From Branchiostoma floridae (taxonomy: Eukaryota > Chordata > Leptocardii > Amphioxiformes > Branchiostomatidae): a stretch of 64,000 bases of DNA. The stretch spans positions 30,216,649 to 30,280,648 of the forward strand of contig NC_049981.1 of assembly GCF_000003815.2 (NCBI RefSeq), in the 5' to 3' direction. The notes below the pieces were generated by a model. It searched no databases. It saw nothing but the letters and a program-made list of their open reading frames with translations, and had not been told where the DNA came from. Positions within the stretch are counted from its first letter, which is position 1. Every line of letters starts with the position of its first letter. A program made the translations under genes and the position numbers. Positions 35,659 to 47,100 of the stretch are shown one piece after another.

Positions 35659-38600
35659 GTTGTGTTTTCCGATTTTTGTAGCCAGTATAACTCAAGAACC
35701 TCTGGATGGAATTTTATGATATTTGGTAGTAGGTGTTGTGAAGAGGAAGGTGAAGGTCTATTTCGTGCCCTCTGGTATGTGACCTTGGTGCCGCAGTAGA
35801 ACATAGTCGCCATGGCAATGTATTTTTTCCATTGCCAATCTTGTTAAAATGGTGTGCGTCTCTGGTATCCATCGTGAAGCTGTGTGGCTGTTTCCATTTG
35901 CTGTCCTTCGGTTAAAGGTGGGGTCACACCTGCGTATATTTTCAGTCCGCATGAGTTCCGTTTTGACATTTTGGCTAATTAAAAGTCATTTCTTCCATAC
36001 GCGGCCGCACACACAAGACGCACCTCAAACGCATCTGAATCGTTTTTAGATAGTTTCAAGTACGCAGGCAAACGGAAATATGAGCCCAGCACGCCCGATA
36101 GTTTGGGACATGCACAAAACTGTCGTTCGTACGCAGTTTAACCAAACTGCGTACGAACGACAGCCTAAACGTCATGAAGATGCAATACAGTGGTCCCACG
36201 ATTGTCGAGTGCGGAATGAAGACGCTACCATGTTTGCGCTTTATACGCAGTAATACGCGGATATTGCGAGTACAAAGCGTACTTACAGCGCAGACAAAAC
36301 GCACCATGAACGACCGTATAACGAATGCCCACATAGATCACGATTTAGTACTGCGATCGGGTTGCGCATACTACGCGTACTGATACCGTGATCAACGCAC
36401 ACTCCAGATTTGGAATAAATACGAAGGTGCATTTGAGTCCAGACAAAACAGATCATCTCAAGATGGCAGATCCAGGCCAGGACCAACGAATTTGTACCGG
36501 AGGCATGGATAGCTGGTCACAACTTGGAGGACACCATCAATGTGACTGGTCCCAACAGAGCCTCCAGTGAAAGGAAGATGCAGAGGAACCTACCAAAGCA
36601 CTGGGTCAATTTGTGTAACACACGGGTCATTTTGTGTAACAGATATTTGACTTTATTTGCTGATAATACTATTTTTGTGTGTGTAGAACCACATGATATA
36701 AAGGTGCAAAATAGAGACATATTACAACTTTGAAAGAGGGCGTAAGGTTTCATAATTGTTTAATCTATGTGTTTGATAAGCATCTTGAATACGTTTGAGT
36801 GTATGAGTGTGATTTTTACAGTAGTTAAAATACTAAGATGATATAGGGAATCATTAAGGACAAAGTGAAAACAAACACAATCTTAACAGTGCATATAATT
36901 TTTAAAGGTAAATGATGGCCCACATTATTGTAAAAGTACATTTTCACTGCTTCACTGCTTCGCAAATGAATAAAAAAACCTCTCCACTGTTTACTTATCA
37001 ATGTCCTACTTGCACTGCCTGTAAACAAAAATATACGTAGAACCTGTGTTCCTCTATCAAAAAAGCACTAGTGGCAATGCTCGCAGACAAGTATATGTAA
37101 CAGAAACTGTTCCTCTTTCACCCATGACTGTATACTCATGGGTGAAAACTACATGACACAATAGACAAAGCAGGGGTTACGAAGGCTAGAGTAAATTAAC
37201 AGCCTCTAACAAAGATCTTTGGTTTCCTCTTCCTGGGCAGCGTCCTCCTGGTCAGCCTCCTCCCAATATGATTCACGTCACACAGCTGATCGCGCTGATA
37301 TCAACTCTCGTGAGACTGCCGAAAAACCCGGCGCATGGGTAGCAGCAACCAACAACCAAGACCAATGGCTGATGAGGGACCTGGGCGAGGTGAAAATCGT
37401 GACAGGCATCATCACCAAAGGCAGGGACTACTGTAATTGGCCGCATGGACCACATGACCAATACGTCACCTCATACGTCATTTCATACGGCGTGGAAAAC
37501 GGCGATGAGAAGTTCTACACCAATGCGGAAAACGAGATTATTGTAAGCGGTGTCTCCTGCTTCTGTTTAAAACATAATACATTTATTTATTTATTAAGAT
37601 TCACCAAAATGCAATGGAAGGTATGGCGGAACAGATGTTTCTTGGTAGAAGACGCCTTTTCAAGGCCGCCATATCGATATGACTCTTTGTAAATTGAAAT
37701 ATGAAAATGTTAGCGTTTTCATTTTGGCAAGAAAATCGAAACTATCTCAGGGTTATCGAGGTATGTCGGTGCGTATGTTAAAACCCTAGTCCTGCTGCAC
37801 ACGACAATTGTCGGTCCACACATACTGGTACTTGGTGCCTGTAAGCAGGTCCTGTATCATTATGGGTCTGCTGTATTTTTCACCTACATCACATGTGGTA
37901 TTCCACAGGAAAATGCATCAAATGGGTAGTGAATGCCAGCACAGCACAGAAGGGGTTAGCTTTTACTAGTTCGGTGAAGCAATCAGTTCTAGGAGGGCAA
38001 ATCGGCCAAAGATTGGCAGCAGGACAGGGACAGATAACGTTATAAATACGCACATCTTTAAAGCATAGTGATGTATTGTTTTTTTTCTATTTGTGTCTGT
38101 GCTTTACTTTAGATTACCCTTGTTTATTGATTTACCATCGATTTGCTCTGTTGTTCCTTTCCTGATGTAATCGATACTACCTTTATATTGCTGTTTTAGC
38201 TTATTTGGTTCGTATCATTTTCTTTCCATTGTAGTATTGTAATTTATCTTCGGATCCGTGGTATATGTTTGCTATTGTCTTCTATCTTTGTTTCCATCTA
38301 TATAAATCTCTGGTTCAATGTATGAGCTTATTGATGTTTATTTGAAATACAATAATGAATCTAGAAATTCGCACACAGGTTTTCACGGGGAACTCAGATC
38401 GTGATGGGGAGGTCCGCCATGACTTCAGAAACTACAGCGGCCCTGACGCTCTCATGGCGCGCTTTATCAAAATCCACCCCCGGACCTGGCATTGGCATAT
38501 TTCTATGCGGGTGAAGATCGTAACATCAGGTAAGGGACAAGTCGTACTTTTCTTTTAAAAGCAGATGTTATCACTTTATCGGATTCCTTTACTCCTCTTG

Positions 38601-39536
38601 GTCCGACTGGGTAAACAATACACTCTGTCTTTCATGGTAAATTCAAGCCATTCATATAGCATATTCCAATCAATGTCATCATCTATGTCAGCATCTAAAA
38701 CACCTTCAACCAACCTCTGTCATTGTAATTCGTTTGAAGTTTGAAGCAAATTCTTGCCCGTGGACAAAAAATGACAAACAATGGTAAACAGTATAGTTAG
38801 ACTCTATTCTTAAGTCTAACTCTAATATGTAAAAGGCCAAAGCTTATCAGACCCCTCTCTCCTTCCTCTCATAATATAGCGGCGAATTGGACGATTCAGC
38901 GACGATATCGCGACAGCAAAGTGAATTTTGCTGAGTATAATGGAGCATAGGGATATTTTTGTTCGGAGACGATATCGTATACGTAAAACGATATCGTTTT
39001 AATCGAGCAATGCGTATATCGTAGACGTATTTACGCTATTTTAAGGTCTGTTTTTAGAAACGATATTTTGACAAGGAAATGATACCATAATGTATCTGGA
39101 CAATCCTTTCTTGTTACGTTTTCAGTTGCAATGGTGTAGTGGTTATGCGGTGGGTCTGTATGTATGTCAACAGCATTACAAAAGTTTCCTACTCAGTCGG
39201 TCTGTCAGTCAGTCAGTCAGTCAGGCACTCAGTCACTCACTCACTCACTCACTCACTCACTCACTCACTCACTTACTCACTCACCCACTCACTCCCTCAC
39301 TCACGCACTCATACTCAATACTCACTCACTCACTCACCCATTCATTCACTCATTCCTCACTCACTCACTCGCTCACTCACTCACTCACTCACTCACTCAC
39401 TCACTCACTCACTCACTCACTCACTCACTCACTAATGAGTATTAAATCATCCCTGTCTATCTGTCTATCAAATTCCTGTCTATCAAATCATTTGAATCTG
39501 ATAAAAGTTTCGTTTCTCTTTTCAGCACGAGGATAA
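28129..39536 (+). CDS. Gene 3: transmembrane pentraxin-C-type lectin-F5/8C protein
   Basis: Exons: 28129-28351, 31846-31991, 32281-32434, 32548-32601, 33560-33774, 33893-34286, 35092-35472, 37241-37542, 38379-38529, 39526-39536. The sum is 2031 nt (676 aa) with every phase matching. Order: cytosolic tail (1-97) with YEQAE and YEEAE motifs and PPPVPP, TM (98-120), coiled coil with a doubled ALKRDLD unit (124-174), a very short collagen remnant (GPPGM), pentraxin (193-395, HAVCATW signature), C-type lectin domain (396-522, EPN motif), F5/8C discoidin domain (523-676, DQWLMRDLG, ISMRVKI). Intron 3 uses a GC donor at 32435. No signal peptide, so type II topology is inferred. Intron 1 holds antisense LINE and Penelope fragments. 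I chose MYEQ as the start because both paralogues keep it; an in-frame Met lies upstream at 28072. The F5/8C domain lacks the usual N- and C-terminal cysteines. Probable multivalent glycan or pattern receptor. Confidence 0.87.
28451..28670. mobile_element. Harbinger-like MITE in intron 1 of gene 3
   Basis: Terminal inverted repeats start AGCTAAGGGCACAACCCGCC (one mismatch at the left end). The element is flanked by TTA at 28448-28450 and 28671-28673. The paralogous gene 4 intron reads straight through the empty site near 44440 with a single TTA. A 3-bp TTA duplication fits PIF/Harbinger. Confidence 0.85.
29069..29260. mobile_element. Fold-back MITE
   Basis: About 80-bp terminal inverted repeats, TACTCTCCAAGCAGAGGTTA at one end and its complement at the other. 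Inside gene 3 intron 1. With its right flank to about 29437 it mirrors 26597-26934. Confidence 0.85.
30020..30360 (-). mobile_element. Penelope-like element C-terminal fragment
   Basis: Minus-strand frame 30326-30123 encodes KVKEAVHIQLEGAKLNRNDG and LPKSYLPLL, the usual end of Penelope-type GIY-YIG proteins. The following sequence resembles the terminal repeat of the element at 14764. A perfect 15-bp hairpin sits at 30089-30125. Confidence 0.6.
30361..31380 (-). mobile_element. Degenerate LINE reverse-transcriptase fragment
   Basis: Minus-strand frames encode YGVPQCSILGPLLFI, then the catalytic-type motif YADDTVIHFS (31249 onward), SMYKYLGIYIDSRLN, and a C-terminal segment with FLPYIIYGSTVWD. 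Stops and a short duplication near 31265 break the frame. Antisense within gene 3 intron 1. Confidence 0.82.
31389..31818 (-). mobile_element. LINE 3'-end fragment abutting the exon 2 acceptor of gene 3
   Basis: Encodes on the minus strand [14 protein letters not shown] and CTYC...HFISQCTHY, like 21490-21985. Gene 4 lacks it at the equivalent place (near 45075). It ends about 27 nt before exon 2 of gene 3. Confidence 0.78.
32649..32693. repeat. (CTCA)n microsatellite
   Basis: About ten tetranucleotide units with one interruption, in intron 4 of gene 3. Confidence 0.9.
33048..33358. mobile_element. Fold-back MITE, third family
   Basis: Inverted arms of about 95 bp begin GGTATACCA(CA)TTCTCCTACG. 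A related copy with one incomplete arm lies at 42026-42240. Lies in intron 4 of gene 3. Confidence 0.75.
35562..35657. repeat. (GT)n microsatellite
   Basis: About 45 GT units with few interruptions in intron 7 of gene 3. It produces artefactual Cys/Val frames. Confidence 0.95.
36120..36163. repeat. Perfect 20-bp inverted repeat
   Basis: Arms CTGTCGTTCGTACGCAGTTT (36120-36139) and its complement (36144-36163) with a 4-nt loop, in intron 7 of gene 3. The CpG-rich surroundings (about 35920-36400) may be a larger fold-back element. Confidence 0.9.
39196..39434. repeat. (CTCA)n microsatellite, long
   Basis: About 240 bp of CTCA/CACT units just before the last exon of gene 3 (39526). Long Ser/His/Leu frames here are artefacts. 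Confidence 0.95.
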
Positions 39537-39742
39537 GCGGCAAGCCGGGTTCCCGCCACCACACTTCATCCGTTCTCTGCCATCCGCTGTACAACACCAC
39601 AGCTACAACTGGGCAGCTGCACCTTTGTCAGCGGACGCCAGGTTCTATCGATGTTACCACGAGTATTCAGGTTACCCTTGTCTAGTGAGAATTTAGCACA
39701 AAAACGTTATTGAAGATCACAGGAAGACGTTCATTAACAGGA

Positions 39743-39748
39743 AATAAA
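39743..39748 (+). promoter_or_regulatory. Poly(A) signal of gene 3
   Basis: AATAAA 207 nt after the stop codon and just before a minisatellite. Confidence 0.55.
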
Positions 39749-39752
39749 CTTT

Positions 39753-40268
39753 TAGTAGTCATTTATGTGGTTAGTAATCATTTATGTGGTTAGTAGTCAT
39801 TTATGTGGTTAGTAATCATTTATGTGGTTAGTAATCATTTATGTGGTTAGTAATCATTTATGTGGTTAGTAATCATTTATGAGGTTAGTAGTCATTTATG
39901 TGGTTAGTAATCATTTATGTGGTTAGTAATCATGTATGAGGTTAGTAATCATTTATGAGGTTATCAATCATTTATGTTGTTAGTAATCACTCATGTGGTT
40001 AGTAATCATTTATGTGGCTAGTAATCATTTATGTGGTTAGTAATGATTTATGAGGTTATCAATCATTTATGTTGTTAGTAATCACTTATGTGGTTACTGG
40101 TTAGTAATGATTTATGTGGTTAGTAATCATTTATGTGGTTAGTAATCATTTATGTGGTTAGTAATCATTTATGTGGTTAGTAATCATTTATGTGATTATC
40201 AATCGTTTATGTGGTTAGTAATCATTTATGTGGTTAGTAATCATTTATGAGGTAATCATTTATGAGGT
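39753..40268. repeat. 19-bp minisatellite
   Basis: About 27 copies of TTAGTAATCATTTATGTGG with point variants, starting a few bases after the gene 3 poly(A) signal. Confidence 0.93.
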
Positions 40269-41258
40269 TTAAACCGACCTGTCCTGTTGCTATTTGTTTG
40301 GAGGGAGTAACTTTTTCCTCTGTCTAGTTGCTTTATGACCTCATGATCAGTCCAACTCAAACATCTGTGAGTAGGGTTGGGTACCAGTAAAACCTATTAG
40401 AAAATAAACAGATTATATTACCAGAAATTGAAGCGTTTTGGGGCTTGCCGCTCGAAGAAAATAACAAGAGTGAAGTAAAGTTTATAGTCATTTCTACAAA
40501 GGAGCGTTGAGCTTTGTTTTTACCAAGTTTTACAGTCAATCGTACGAAGCCTTGCAGGATTTCAAAACGCCAGTGGGACCTGAACCTAGACCTGATCCTC
40601 TGGGGCCTGAACTGGACCTGAATGTTCTGTACCGGTACCCACCCCTACCTGTGAGTTGTGCATCCATTTATGGTTGGTATAGAAAAAAAGCTTCCACAAT
40701 TCAAAAGCTTCACTCTAGTACTGGGGAATATAATTGATCTCTGTCAGAAATAGCTTAATTTGATGTTCAAAGACAAACAAACACCCCACCTGATGTTTTG
40801 AGTGTAAATAGCTGTCGAAACGAGAGGAAAGATTCTTATGCCACAAACATTCTCTGTGGGCCTTAGAAATATTTTTTGTGTTTAAACCATGAAACAAGGC
40901 ACTTGGGTACTTTGAACACGTTTGCAATTCGTGGGCTGATGTTTCATCCCAAAATTTGTCTGAACAATTCTACTCTGTCAATGAAAGTGCATTTTCTGAA
41001 GAGGTACAGAAGAGCATGAGGCTTTACCATTCACTGTGTAACAGCATCGATCATTTCATCGTTGAACCTCGCAACATCTATGCTATATACATTATTTGCA
41101 GTAGATGAGTTATAAGATATACAATATACTACATGTAATACTGTGATTGGTACAATGTGCTGTAGAGGTCAAGCTTGCATCAGTAAGTCTTCTTAATAGG
41201 ATGTGGTTTATCTTATGTATAAATACGTTATCTTCAATAGTTTCATATCGCATTTTTA

Positions 41259-41560
41259 AGCTAGGGGCACAACCCGCCGCATGTGCTTTTTGGAGGTCAC
41301 ATCCGCCACGTTTGTCTGAATACATGGGGAAGGGATGGCAAGAGCAGGGAGGGAGTAGGTCTCAACGCACGGTTGCGTTAGGTCTTGCAGCCCGATGGCA
41401 GAGAAAGTTCTACGGCGTGTCCGCGTGCTCCGAAATCCGTAGGATTCCGTACGATTTCGTACGGAGGCGTTACTTATCACTTACGGATCACAAAAGATTT
41501 TCCACGTTTTGGTACGTAGACACCACGCAGTTGCACGTACGGCGGGTTGTGCCCTTAGCT
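41259..41560. mobile_element. Harbinger-like MITE
   Basis: Same ends as 28451-28670, flanked by TTA at 41256-41258 and 41561-41563. Confidence 0.82.
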
Positions 41561-42460
41561 TTACAAGACTCTCCGATTTTTAGTACAGTATCTGTCATCA
41601 GTTGGCTGTAGATGCGGATTACAGCAGATGGTGCTGGCACAAATGACGTACCTGGTGCACTATATTTGTGGCCATGGTGAGCAAGGAACATGCAAAAATG
41701 TAAAAATACGCCACATGCACTTTTAATCTTTACAGTTTAAGTACATTTAAGATCCTTCTCGATTCAGCCAAATACATCTACAGTGCCTTACATACAAAGG
41801 AGAATAAAACATGCATGCATGGCATGACTTGTCTGAATATTTCAGTGTCCTGTGGGACAGTTACATGGCTGTTCTCGTATACAGTGTATGTATGACTGAG
41901 GGTCGTCTTTTCCACTTACTGATTCATCTTCATCCTCATTATCACACAAGGCTGTTCTCATACTTGTGGGACTAGGGGCAATTTTTCTATTGGAGTTACT
42001 AAAGAAATAAGGTTATCATCCGCATCCATGCATTCTCCTACGCAGAGACATCCAACGACGCCAGCAAACCGCCTCTTGTCTGTACTCTGCTATCTCAACC
42101 GTCACCATCAGTTCCTGACCGCCCTGCTCATAAATGAGATTACCCCTATATGCGAAATCCATTTTGAAAATTGAAAGGCCTGTTCTCTGATTGGCTGACA
42201 GCTGGTTTGTGGCGACGCCCACAGGAATTGATGGTGACGCTTATCGAAAACAGTAAGGGTCCTTCCCGGTGTGAGTGGATCAAATAAATCCGTCCGGATA
42301 TGCAGCTTGACTGTTCAGTTCAGACCTGGTGTGCTACGCCATAAGACGGTTTACCGGGTATGTAAAACAAACAAACAGACAATTAACTGTGCTTATAATA
42401 CAAAATTCACCAGCCATGGCCAGATTGATCTTCTGGAGTCCTGCATATAATCTTACACAT

Positions 42461-42543
42461 TACTCTTCAAGCAGAGGTTAGGCTCCGAATGAGTTTTGAC
42501 GTTTTTAGGCGTTTTTATTGGGCTTTCTATCTTGTGTTGTGTT
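42461..42543. mobile_element. Half of a fold-back MITE
   Basis: Left arm only (CAAGCAGAGGTTAGGCTCCG); it breaks off into a GTGTT repeat. Confidence 0.7.
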
Positions 42544-44004
42544 GTGTTGTAGCCTAATGATTGTACTTTTAGAAGTGACGTTGTCTGGATAATTGTAAAA
42601 GTGGCACCACCATAGAAGTCATGAGTGTAGTTGCCAGCTTTGTAAGTGATATATATATCGATACCAGTCTATCACACTAGTGTCACTTTTACTACACTAG
42701 TTCAATTTTTCAAATACAGGAATGAATGATTTGAAGTCAGTGCTACCGTGTTTTGTCACTTAAACTTTTGTAACAATGTTTATGGTGTCTATTTTGGTGT
42801 TAGCAATTTTGTTTTCTTACCCACCTTGTTTTTTTCGCCCTATCTCATTATTTTTGCAGTCTGCAGAGGATGTCATCCATAAAATTACTTGCTGTGGCCT
42901 AACTACAAAAGACAGGTGAGCACCCACAACCGTGTAAACGTGCACAGCTGTTCCAGCATCTTTGGCACCTGCTGGCATATGGTACCTGTTAGTGATTCAT
43001 CGTTATTCTCATAGAAGAGAACTGGAGAAACAAAGATAGCATATTTAGCAGCTACTGCCACATGGCTGTTCTCTTACATATAGAACTGAGAATTATCTTT
43101 TCCACTGACTGATTCATCGTCATTCTCGTACAGGATAACTGGAGAAGCCTCCAATGCGATCTAATACTGTTAGTAACAAAAGACAGGTAATCCTCTGTAC
43201 AGCTGTTTCAGTGTCGTTAGCTGATGTTGTATGTCCTGTTGTGATACTCTTTGGAAAAAGGATAATCTTTTACTGACTCACATCCATCCTCATCCCTGCC
43301 TCGCTCGGATAGGACGTTAAATGGAGGTCTCGTGTTTGGGGAGAGCCACACCTCGAGCACGTTAAAGAACCCGCCACACGTGAGATGGTGCGGTGTGAGT
43401 GGTTCAAAACCTGCAGTCCCTGGCCGCAGCTGGGGCAATTGATGTCACCTGAGTGGCGCCGAATGGCAGCTCAATCCAGACCCTTACGATTTAGCCCAGC
43501 CTATTGTAAGCTCCTCGTAATTCAGCCTCTGCCTGTCAACAGAGAGTAGTCGGCCCACCCAATAACAGCATAACTGTAGAGTATCAGCACCATGGACAGC
43601 TGCTAGCCGATTCTTGTCAGCAGCCGGGAGACACGAGACTTCTCGGGGTGGAGGTAAAACGTAATATTCATTTTCGAACCTACCAGGCTGCTCTCCGTGG
43701 TCTGTACCTGTATGTGGTGTCCACTGCGACGTTACTACGTAATCATACTCTTCCCTGTCTACCCACCTTCTCTGGTCATGAATACTGGATGTGAAAGTAG
43801 CTGGAAGGCAGCTCAACAGCAGATACAAGCGTCACTGCGAACTAGTTACACTTCTACAGCGACAATCCGAAGCCGGATAATAATGCTTTCGGCCTCGTTA
43901 TTGGATGAAAAGTTTGCAAGGCGTGGGCAAAGGTTTCAACCCCAAGATTTGTCTGCAACTCGCAGAAAAACAAAAACAGCTGCGTCATACCCCCGCTGAT
44001 CTTT

Positions 44005-44014
44005 CCATATAAGG
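44005..44014 (+). promoter_or_regulatory. CCATATAAGG box upstream of gene 4
   Basis: Same box and spacing (about 116 bp before the start codon) as for gene 3. Confidence 0.4.
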
Positions 44015-44129
44015 ACAAGAGTTTCAGCGCTTCTCCCAGACTTATCGCGATATAATATTCAATATGCATGCATCTTGCACTCTGCCTATTTTAGACTGCG
44101 CACTCTTTGCTTGCTACAGTACAGCAGAA

Positions 44130-47100
44130 ATGTATGAGCAAGCAGAACCCGTCCGGACCCCTTCCTCCGGCCCCGGTAGCGGCGAAACCAGCGGGCCGCC
44201 GCCCGTACCCCCTCATGTCCATCGGGGTGGTTCCCGCGGGCGTGTCCGCCATGGCAACGGCGCTGACGAGTGGCAAGGAGGCCGAGAAATGTCCACAGAC
44301 ACGTACGAAGAAGCCGAGACCGTGAAACGTTTCGCCACGTACACGTCTGCAGGTAGCTTTTTCCTGTGTATTTTGCCTCTGGATTCTTTCTCGTGTGCAA
44401 TCAGAGTATTTTTTGAAAATGTAGATATGATTCGTCCCTTACATAATTTCTGATCATCTAACGGGAGTATCACGGTGAAGGCTGGATGATATTAACACAA
44501 TAATGTAGTCTCTGCATTTTGTCATGTACACAGAGCAATGGACTGCGATAATACCGCTATGATTTTACATATATAACTTTATTGCACAACAATTGTACAA
44601 GGTACAAAGTATGGCATCTACATAACTACAATTCTATAGCTTAACGTAAGGCTTATCTAACTAATACAGGAGTTGTAGTATGGGATAAGGTTCCTTACAA
44701 TCATTGGAGGCTTTTACAATAATTGCAGGAATTTCTAATGTGTACACATTCTTTGATATATTTTCCTATATCTGCCATGCAGGGATTGTCACATGTCATG
44801 ATGTATTTGAATTTGCACTTAAGGTCCATTGAGATAAATCCTTGTGTATAAAATGACAGCCTTGTGTATAGAGAATTGCGTAAATCAGAATATTTGGGAC
44901 ATACAACCACAAAGTGATATCCGTATTCAATTACACTGACCTTATGATTGGAACCTACGAACCTATAAAAAAAGAAACAAAGGTAGGCCAAAGCTCCTCA
45001 TTGACAACACGATGGAGAATAAAGTAAAATGAAGAAACTTTTGAGTCTGGTTCGAGAGGGAGTAAATAAAGTCAGTAATTATATTGACAAGAGATTCAAG
45101 TGAAAGTTTTAATGACCAAAACGTAAGGACTATTTTTAACAGACCGCCCGTCTCCGGGTGGAGCAAGTGACCGCCGTGCTCGCCGTAGCTTCATCAGCTG
45201 TATGGCCGCGGGCATTGCCGTGCTGCTGGGCCTGGTCGCCGTCGGGCTCGTCCCTCTGACCTTCATCAATAGAAAGGTGAACACTTTATTGAGTGTCGAA
45301 ACTTTTATTCTCTTTTCCTTAGAGTAGTTTTGATTGTTAAGTAAATGGTAATCAAAATTTTTAAAAACCTTCTGTAGTTGATGTTTTAAAGTCTGACAAC
45401 CTGAACCGTCGTTAGGAAATATCGGAACTGACCGTCACCTTTGACGCCTTGAAACGCGACCTGGACAGCATATCCCAACTATCCATCGCTTTGAAACGTG
45501 ACCTGGACAACGAGCAGAACCAAAATGCCGCCTTGAAGCAGCGTCTTCACGACATCAATACACCAGGCAAGTTGAAACGACCCTAGAAACCTTCAATCAA
45601 AAAGGATAGAATGTTTTCAGCACTATTGAATCATGATTTGTAAAAAAAAAAGTATAGCCCGTAATTGTAATTGTGCTTTATCAGGGCCACGGCCACCCGG
45701 ACCTCCGGGAGAAAAGGGAGCCATGGGGCCAGCTGGCCCTGTGGGAACGGACGGGCCGCCCGGACCATTTGGGCCCCGAGGGCTGATGGGACCCGTCGGG
45801 ACGCCTGGTCCTACAGGGATGTCCCAGGCTCCAAGCCCTGCGCGTGCCGGACTGGCTGAACATGTAGGTGAGACACTCATTCCAAAGTTGAAAGCGTAAC
45901 TGTGTAATTCTTTATCATTTCATTTCATTTCTCGAAAATTAAAAAAACAAGTGCTTTTAAAAAAAGCTGGCGTTTCGTCTACGTTTATGAGTGTGAACTG
46001 TCTTTTTCTTGAAGTAAAATCTGTTAGAAAAAGTCACTCAAGGGCTGTTGCGTCTATAAGAAAATTGTTATTTTGGAAAGGAGTACTGTTTAATAGCTGG
46101 TCTTGGCTTACAACTTTATTTTAAAATGTACAATAAGTTCATTATATAATCTATTAATATATTAGTACTCAGGTACTTATGTACACTTGAAAAAGCACCA
46201 TCAGCACTGTGACAAGATTCTATCTAAATTGACTACCAAATGTCAAACAAATATCCAAACCAATTAACAGCTACCTCATCTCTATTATACTGGTTTCCGC
46301 ATTTACAACATTTCTTCCTTGTTTTCCTGGATAATTTTGCTAATATTCATGAAAATTTCCATACTTTTGTGTCGAGCGGTGTGACTTTCCACGTCTGTGT
46401 TGTCTGAAAACTTCTGAATGAAGTCGATACTGAACAATGGAGCATTTGCTACTGTAAGAAAGGATCGCTGTTTTTGATGGAGTTTCATGCAAACAACATC
46501 AAGAGCCTCTGTTTACATCATGAATAGTAGTTTAGTGGCGAGTGTTTTGCGAGAATCATCTTACCGCGCATAGGAGCCGCTGCACGGTATTTTCCATTAG
46601 GCCATGTTGATTTAATTATATGGATGACATCCGCGCTCGCACCAATTTTCGGCCGTTTCCAAAAAAAAAAAAGTTTTCCACCACACAATAAATTGTACAA
46701 AGCAGCTGTAAAATGAGCACAAATATTCCGTAGATTAAAAAAAAAGTATCAGAAAACAGATAATTAATCATAGTCTAATGCCATAGAATGCCAAAATAAA
46801 TCTAAACTCAAAGAATAAGATGTGAAAGGACAGAAAGAAAAAAAAATCTTCTGTTGGTAGGGAGAGGTACCAGTACAGAAATTCAGGTCCCGTTCAGGTC
46901 CAGAAGAAACTTGAGAACTGGCAATACTCAAAACAATGGTAATTGGTCAGTTTTGCTACAAAGGAATCTGTTTGGTGGACTATTAGACTCCCACTAGCAT
47001 TTAAAAATCCCATCTCCAAGTAATAAGGGCCAACTGTCTTTGTACCTTTGACTGTAGAAACTTGGTACAATTGACTATAAACTCTACTTGACTTCCTCTT

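Larger units (their letters stand above)
40269..44129. other. Spacer between genes 3 and 4
   Basis: No exon accepted. Contains a block (about 40820-41760) similar to 52465-53400 after gene 4, a Harbinger-like MITE (41259-41560), partial fold-back elements (42026-42240, 42461-42543), a repeat with TCGGATAGGACGTTAAATGG (43300-43400), and the block shared with the gene 3 upstream region. Confidence 0.55.

Noticed and set aside
35467-35813. Cys/Val and His/Thr repeat frames on both strands
   Set aside because: Product of the GT microsatellite.
39090-39536. Ser/Leu/Thr/His repeat frame
   Set aside because: Product of the CTCA microsatellite.
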